A stretch of 64,000 nt of DNA from Limanda limanda. Lineage: Eukaryota; Chordata; Actinopteri; Pleuronectiformes; Pleuronectidae. Made by a program: the position numbers and the translations under genes. Positions 52,001 to 61,000 of this stretch are shown here, one piece after another. The stretch lies in NCBI RefSeq assembly GCF_963576545.1, contig NC_083639.1, positions 22,972,118-23,036,117 on the forward strand. The letters are read 5' to 3'. Every line of letters starts with the position of its first letter. The first letter of the stretch is position 1. A model generated the notes under the pieces. That model ran no database searches. It was not told where the DNA came from and saw only the letters and a program-made list of their open reading frames with translations.

Positions 52001-55000
52001 CACCATCACCTTAGGTTACCAAAATCGAATCAGTCCAGCTTTGAGTACAAGTGAATGTTTGTGCCAAATATGAATACATTCCCTCAAGGCAAGAGATATC
52101 CTGTTCATGAGAATGGGACGGATGGACAGACAACCTGAAAACATAATCACATTCAGAATTCCCTGTTCTACTTGACTTTTTATGTGACAACAAGGCTCTC
52201 TGTACCTGTTGGTCTTCCAAATGTGGATTGTCTCCGGGTCAGAGATGCCATGATGTCCTGCCTGGTCGTCCAGCAGGTCAAAGAAGTATTTGACAGCCAG
52301 CGGGACAGGACGGCTGGTGCTGAGGATCACTGTGAACAGGTCGTCTACAAACTTCTGCAATGTGCCCTGAAGGAGTAAGAAGAGAGGGTCTTTTATTGTA
52401 CTGTGCAATAATGTTCACATCTATTTATTCATCTGTTCCTCACACTTCAGTGTAATCATGAATAGGTCACATTCACTCACTCACTCACTCACACTGGTCA
52501 CATGTCAAACAACAACCACTGAAGAAGTTCCACTGAAGAAGTTCCACCTCCAGTGTCATTCACTGGTGAGATAAGATCTTTTGTGGCCTGTGGTCAACAT
52601 GTATGTGTATGAAGAAACTTGTGTGTATGTTTGTGTGTTAGGCGCGTGTGTGTGTACCTTCATGGAAAGCAGACGGGTCAGGTAGATCTCAGGGATGGCC
52701 TTGGCCCTCTCCCTCTCTCTCAGGCTGCCTCTGCGGTGTTTGGGCAACTCGGGCTCTTCACTGGCTTTAACTAGATGCCACAGCCGCACTCCACCCTCAT
52801 CTGCATCCTCCAGCATCGGCGTTTCTGCACAGATCAATGTTTTTCTATTATATGTGTATGTCTGATATACAGAAAGTTCATCGACTTCAATGAGAATTTA
52901 AAGGGATTCACTTTTTACCGAATCCCAGTTAATTGTTTGAATGACTTGAGGGGATAAGACAATCCTGTTTACATCCAGATTAAAACTCCAGGATGCATGA
53001 GTGAGAGAGACCGTATTCAATAACTTATGATGGCCATTTCAACATGATAGGTTCTTCAGCAGGCTGTCATCAGAAAGTTGGGTTATGTTTGGAGTCCAGC
53101 AAAAGCACAAAAGCATTTCTAGCTGAACTTTATAAGTTATTGCAGAACACTGTCATATAAACTTACTCTCTCCTGCTATATAGTCATGGTTGTCATGGTG
53201 AATGTGTTTGTTGTGGCGAGGGACCAGTGCTACTGTGGACCCGTCTGGGACCTGATGAACAACAAGAGATGTACAGTTAGTAAGACAGATCTAAAAGCAC
53301 TTTTAAAAATGTATTTTTAATATGTGTTTGCATTTTCTATTCAAAGGAAGTGTATAAGGGAATTATGCCCTCTGACCTTGTAGTGCTGCAGTGTGTTCAG
53401 GCGCTTCCAGTTGCCCTGAACCACAGACGTCAAGTCCTCGTCTGAAAGGATGAGATGACCGGCTACACCAGACCGCCACTCTGAAACAGACACAACAGAT
53501 GCACCACCACAGCTCTGTGAGTGTGTCAGAGGGACTTCATTTGGCCATACAGGTGTTTTGCAGTGTCAATTCCAGTGCAGTAGACAACAAACTACATTAT
53601 AAAACCTCCCTGTATTTACTTTTGACTTGCTGTAGGGGGCACTGCAGCTCAGCAAATGTTTAAAAAGCCCTGTAGGTTAATGAACAGTATTTCTCTCACT
53701 TCACACAAAAAGACTTTCATGGATTTTATGGTATACACATTATCATCTGCCGCTCCCAATTAACATAATAGCAAACAACAAAACTAATTGTTGCCCTTGC
53801 TTAATGTGTGTGAACATGGGAGGTTTGTGTTAATCATCAACTCGGGGATTAGACTCTGACGACTAAAATTCCTAACCTGGTTCAAATATACACTTAAACA
53901 ATGTAAGTAATATGATATATCAAATAGGTCTCGTCGTTATTAGCTATTTTAATGTGGAGAAGTTAAACATTCTATCTAAAAACCAATGTGGTGTGACTGG
54001 ATTCTCACCCAGGTCCAGTGAGTCGCCATGGGGTCGGTTGGAGAAGGAAGTGCCCTTGAAAACCTGGTCCAGCAGCTTCTCCTTCACCTGTGTGATGGTG
54101 TCACAGTCCAGCACTTTGGAAGGCAGCGGCTGGTTCTCATTCACACTCCCACCCTGCACTAACACGTTCAGAGTCTGCAAAAGATGAGCAGAGGTGGTGT
54201 GAGAATGTTAGACAGGAGTGCTGCAGAAAAACAGTAATACAACTTTCTGACAGTCTCACTTGATGTCTGAGATTCCTAAATTAGACAAAAAAAGGGCAAA
54301 TGTCAGCTGAAGTCAGAGTTCTGCTCACCAGCGTCTTGTACTCCACATCCTCTCGCAGCAGCCGGTTGTCATTGAGAGTGTACTTGGCCTTGCCTGTTAC
54401 AGCGTCCACTGGTCCTTTATCTACCTGGTGCTTTATGGCCCTGAACAACATGTAGAGAGACTCTCCTGCTGAGTCCTGTACACACACACAAGCACAAGCC
54501 CACAGACACACACACAGTTAGTACTGACCAAACCCGCACTTCAGGAGAGAATGAGGGGCTCCAATGACAAGGGCACTCTTCTACACCCTTTAAATTAGTC
54601 ACTTGCAACTTTGTGCTCAAGAGGCTGAATAGTTGGGTCATTTCACTTAAACTCTAACAACTAAATTGACACCGGCTTTTTATGTATTTTAACCATCTTC
54701 CCTCAGCGTGATGAAATATTACTTATGCACTTCACAAATGTCAGTATTTTGTCCTATGAACTCGAAATCCATCTATTTCAGAGCTACACTAACCTGAATG
54801 GTTTCATTACAGTTAATGGTTGATCCACAAATATGTGATATATATATATAATATAAAAAATATGTGTGGACTGACCCTGACGAAAGCATAAAGACAGATG
54901 GACATCCAGTTGGTCAGCAGCTTCTCCACCACTGTCTCTGTTCTACAGAGAAAAACACACAAGTTATAACACTAAAAAATATTTTAAAACCGACCGCGAT

Positions 55001-58000
55001 ACTTTTGACTTTTCTCCTCCTCCCTCTTCTTACCGTCGCAGCATCAGTTTGGGGTTCTTGGCCACATACTGCTCCACCAGGTCATTCAGGAGAGTTTTGA
55101 GGATGTCAGTGAAATATTCTAGTTTGCCATGAAGTGCCACTGTCAGCAGGGAGGCCACATAGGCTCGGTCTCTGGGAGAGAATGTCCGCTGGCTCTCCAG
55201 CGTGTGAATGAACTAGAAAAAGAAGAGAGGAGGTATATTATCCCTCTTCTTGACAGGAAAGTCTCTCCTAGAAAGCTGAATTTTGATGATGACTACCTTG
55301 GTGAGGAACAGTTTGCTGTTAAGCAGGTTGGACAGCTGCACCAGACCCTGCTCCACCGTCTGCCGCCGACACTCCTGAACGTCCAAATCCCGCCTCAGCG
55401 GAGACTCTCGGTGGCCAGGGAAGAAAATGCGTTCAGCATACTTCCGGTAGTCAAGGAAAGGGATCCCTGAGCCCCCCAGGTCACTGGACATGTCCATCAT
55501 CTCCGTCATCAGGTCTGTGACAGGGTGAAGCGACAGGGGTCAAAGGTCAGAGGGTCTAGTTAGGTTTTAAGCTTCTCCTGTATATTACATTGAAATGTTG
55601 TGCTGGGAACTGCACCAATAGACAGATATAAGCTGGTAAATATTGACATTGGACAGTGGTGAAAGACTCTATTAAACTGAGGATGTGAGGAACATTTAAT
55701 CCAGGAACTGTGATGAAATGGAATAATCTCAGGATGTTGTGATAACAACGCTGATCTGTTGGTCTCCACAAGCTTAAATAAACCTCCTTGTTCCTCTGCG
55801 TCTGGATCTCCTCTCGGTCATGTAACTTCACTCTGCTCACACTCTCTTACCTGTGAACTCTTTCTTGCAGCGGTCTCTCACGCTCGTCTCCAAGTTCTCC
55901 AGTTGGATCTGGACCTTCTTGTAGTCCCTCAGGGCCTGCTTGCTCTTCCTCCTGACAGACACATACAAGAGCAGAGGGTCAGGAGAGGAAGAGGAGTGGA
56001 GGTTAGTAAAACCACTTCTGTCTTGGATCTGTGGTAGTACATTAGACTTAGAGAAAGGCTGACTATAGCCCTATAGAGAGACAGTAAGGTGAGAGAGTGT
56101 CTCAGTTTCTGTGTGGTTTATCACATGGGGCCAGCTGGGTCAAAAGAAAACATTGGTGACAGCCGGAGGTGAGTGTCCTGAACCCACATTTCCTCATGTG
56201 GTCCTTTATGACAGACCATGAGGTCAAAGTGGTTAACACTGCTCTCCCACTTTAAAACTCTGTGTCACTGACTTGGTGTCATTGTAATAACACTTGTTCA
56301 GGTAACTGTATCACATGTGACACAACATTAAGAAGTAATTTAACATTTTCATTTCACTGCATTCAAAATGTTTTTCTACTACAGACTCATTTAGTCTGGA
56401 TTTTAGTCAATAACAACAATAAAAAATTATATTTCTGATCAGACTAACCATAGGGATGGTGTGGCTTTTATAAAATGGCTTCCATGGAGCTACTTGCAAT
56501 GCACTAGTTCTCAATGTCGTCAAAATATCGCTCCAGTGCTGCTCAAACATTCCACCATACAAATAAACAATCAGAACAGATTATGTGTCAGTTTTCTGTT
56601 CCGCAGTAAACACAATCAGACACAGACATAGTCCATCCACTGACCTGTAGATGAGCACGATGATGAGGACAATGAGGGCCACGATGGACGCCCCGACTCC
56701 GACTCCAATCTGAGCCTCCAGGGGGAAGGTGGACGGGCTGAGGTTGTCATACAGAACTTTACCAAGAGAGAAGTTCAGGTTTCCCATTTGGACCTGGAAC
56801 ACACACACACACACATAACACTCAGCCCCTCAATTAAACAGTAAGAGGCTTCCAGCAGCAGTGCTCACACTGTTCCCACCCTCCTGTGTTTACTGTGGCT
56901 GCAAAGTGAAAGCAGGTGAACTCACAGTGAACTCGGGGAGGTTGTCGGAACCCTCTCGTTTCTTGCCGTTGAGCCCTGGTGTGGGCTGCTGAGGTGGAGG
57001 CTCACAGTACAGATGGTTTTTTGTCAAGGTCTTCACAGCACACACACCCTCCCCGATCAACACCACCACTTCGTCCTTAGTGATGGCCAGGTCCAGGTTT
57101 TCTCCCTGACAACGCGTAAAGCAGAGGTTATATTGTTTCTGCTTAAGGCTCCTGTTGATTTTAAATTGTTTAGAGAGATTGAGACCGTTTGCTGTTATTT
57201 GATAAGTAACTTCTGTTTCTGCACCCTATAGAAGCAATAGTGACATGAATAAATAAATACCCTTGTCAGTTAGTAACAAACAAGATTTCCTCTGACCTCC
57301 AGCTGGATGAAGCTGCCGGGGTTGTAGCGGTAGGCCTTCAGAGGTTCCTGCTGGTTCAGGCTGCGCAGGACGGGGTTGGGCTCGTAGCTGAAGGACTGTG
57401 GGTTCAAACTGCTGAATCCAAAGTGCAGGTTGTCCAGCAGGAACTCCACTGTGACCTTTGACCGCCAGACGGAGGAGTCCACCATCGGAGAGTGGCACAG
57501 GATCAGGGTGGAGGAGTTCACCTCACAGCGTTCCATGAACTGACGATACAGAGAAGACGATCAGTAAAGAGAGTAGAGGATGGGTTTCATCAGGTTTTAA
57601 GATAAATGTTACTCTGTCACACATACACACTAGGGTTGGGCAATTGGACAAATATATTTTCTATTGGCAAATTCAGTGTCAGGTGTGTATTTTTTGGGAA
57701 TTTTTTTTATTTTAGTTTGCTAATATAATGGTTAGCCTTCTTTAGAATCCATTCAACTCTATGGATAGTTAACCTAGGAACTGACACATATATTGTAGAC
57801 ATCAGAATCAAACACATTTGTAATCTCAGACTGGGTAAAAACTTCAACTTTAGCTTTCAACTTCCCCCCCAATGCGCTCTTCTGCACACACTGACCTGTT
57901 TGACAGAGCAGAGTGGGTCTCCAGGGCAGACAGGGTCTGGAACCATCCTGGCTGGCCTTCTTGGTGTCTTCTCTCTGTCCTCCCTGTGTGTAGTCCTCCT

Positions 58001-61000
58001 CTTCCTTCTCCTTCTCATTTTGCTCTGGCTGATGGACTCGTAGGGAGAGACCGTCACAACCATCCGGGGCTCCTGCACCACGTCCAGATTGTGCCCCGCC
58101 ACATAGATCAGTCGACCACCACTAAACAAAGAAAACAGTTTTAGCATTCACACTAAGACCTTTCTAAAGTAAAGAACAGGAGCTCAAAGTTAAGGACTGT
58201 GAGACTCACTCCAGGAAGCTCTTGGCTGGAGCAGCGTGGGTGATGTTGGGGTTGTGGGTGTAGCGGTAGGATGGAGAGTGGAGGTGACGTTGACTGCTGC
58301 CATAATGCAAGGTGATCCGCTGATCTCCTGTCTTGTTACTGCTGCCGGTCACACACTTAACACTGGAACTTTGCACCTCTGATACACTGTAGTGAAAGAG
58401 GAAGAGAAAGACAGACAGATTAATAAGTGATTTGATACTTTCTTTGAGTGAAATAGTTTCTCCTCCTCTCTGGTGCATGGACGTCAGAGTGATAAACTGA
58501 TAAGCAAGTGATAAGCAATAGCAACAACTACATTGAATCTAACTTTAAAGTGAAAAATCTAGCAAAAAAACCTGTGTGCTTACATGTTACAGGGCACTCC
58601 TCCTACAGTGATGCTGAGGTCAGAGCGGCGGCCTGTCAGCAGGTGTCGGCCAGTGATTGTCAGGGACGTTCCTCCGGCCTTGGGCCCCCTTTGAGGAGAC
58701 ACCCCCATCACGAATGGGTCCTGACAGGACAGAGAGGATGGAAGGAGAACTGCATCAACCACTCGAATGCACACAGGAGCTCAATTTGGAGTTAGTAAGT
58801 ATGTAAAGTTTATTTGTATAGCACTTTTAACAGAGTCATTTTGTACTTTACATAGCCAAAAAACTGAGTGACACCACACAAATATAACAACAGAAAACAA
58901 ACACACACAAATACAACATTAAAAAGATTAATACAGAGCCCAGTAAAGTGATTCAAGCAAGACCTGGTACACGTAAATCACCTGAATGCCTCTTTAAAGA
59001 GATTTTAAATGTTTAATCAGTTAACATGGACGGTGTACAACACAAGCTATAGGTAGGGCTTGATGCTATTGTTACGAAAGGCCTGTCATCTCAAGTCTTT
59101 GGACAGGTGCGTGGGATATGTAATACATGTAAATTGTAAGATCTGAGAGAGCGAGCAGATGAGTAAAGGTGGAGTAGATTGGTTAGATATGTTGGGGTTG
59201 ATGGTTCAGTGATCGATTAGTAAGCGTGAGAATTTTGAACAGTTTTCTGTAAGTGACAGGGAACCATTGAAGAGAACTCTTTAAGTATGGTTGTAGTATG
59301 GGACCATGTGTTTGACCTACTGAGAAGTTTTTAACCAGCGGAAGTTTGTGCCAGCAGTGTATTTAACCTTGGACTGAGCACTGACTTTTCACCAGAGCCT
59401 GATTTACCTGGCTGCTTTAAGCCAATAGAAAATTGTTGGCATTCACGAAGGCCGCAGATATGTGCAGGAGCCATTTAATCACCAGTTTGTCCACCAGAGA
59501 GCACTGCTGCTACACTACAACACACATCACTGCTCATCTGACCGCTGCAGGGCTAGAAGGGAATCGTTTTCACTGGTCATACATATTTTGAATGATAATA
59601 AACAATGCCCCTCATTTCTTCTCTTGTATAAACTACATTTATACCAGAGGCGGTGTGGCTTAGGGGGTAGAGTGGCCAAAGTGTCCTTGGCAAGATACTG
59701 AACCCCTAAATGGCCCCTCATAAATGTTGAGTGTACTAAAAATGTAAGTCGCTTTGAACAAAAGCGTCAGCTAAAGGGTATGTGACAGCTGTGGAGGCTC
59801 CAGTATATCATGTGTATGTGTATGAAAGTGAGCACATCACTGTAATTCAAATATCTCTGGAGTTTGGACTGTTGGTCAGAAAAAAACTAGCACTAGAAAA
59901 ATCACACGTTGTCCTTTGGGAAACTGTGATTGAAACTTTTAACCATTTTTATTATTAACTAAAGAGGAAACGAAGAGAAAAAATTAAATGTTTAAAAAAC
60001 TGTCAGCAGCAGCCTAGTTCCATGCTGGTGAATGCATTTTTGTAAGTGTGTGTCACAGACAGCTCAATGTTTTTCATTCCGTTTCATTTCCTGTTTTTGC
60101 CATATGCTACAATTCAGTAAAAGACAAACAAATCTAATGCAGAGTAATTTGAATGAATCTACTGTACCTGGTAGCTGAACAGCTGGCTGGACAGACCAAA
60201 CTCTCCTCCACTGACTTTCACAGACACATGGCCCATCTTCTCTCCTCCACTGGCTTTGGTCCTGCATACGATCCTGGAAGACAGACATCACTTTTCATTT
60301 ACTTGAACATAAGGTGAGGAACCTTCCTATGCATTTTACTATTCATTGATATTACACAAAGTAGTTCAGAGCAAAGTATTGAAAATGCTGCATAATCCAC
60401 ACTGAATTCTACAAAATCCTTTAAAAAAAACACAGCAGGTGTTGTGTACCTGGAGGAGACCTCGTAGAGGCTGGGGATGACGGTGCAGGCCACTCCAGCT
60501 ACTAATACAGAGTCAAGGATGTCTTCAGCCTTCTGGCCCAGGTTGGAGCCGGATATGGTCACCTTGGTGCCTCCTTCCAGCAAACCAGAGAGCGGCTCAA
60601 TCTGAGGCAGATACAAAGACTTTTGTAATTGTTTGGGGTATCTTTACTTTTACTGATTTATTTTAAGGTAAGCATATTTTAATTTTGAAACACTAATGGT
60701 AAAAAAAAGGTCCGATTAGAAATCATGCACGTTTCCAACACTATAGCCGTTTCAGACATGAAACCAGGTGTGTTCACAACAACACATATCTCCAGAGGGT
60801 TCAGGTGAGAGAGGTGCAGCAAGTAGAAGCAGGATGTAACGTCTTCATTTCGCTGCATCTGCTCATTCGGACATTCTCCAGAGATATTATTTGCATTCTC
60901 ACTTAGAACCCCCTCCGCAGAACGTCGATTATTTGTTCAGTGCATGTCTGAAAGCAGCTTGAGTAAACAGGTAAGTGAGGCCTGTACTCACAGAATGGAG

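Noticed and set aside
59640..59785. Functional tRNA gene
   Set aside because: Only a SINE-like order of motifs is present; no cloverleaf with anticodon arm can be drawn.
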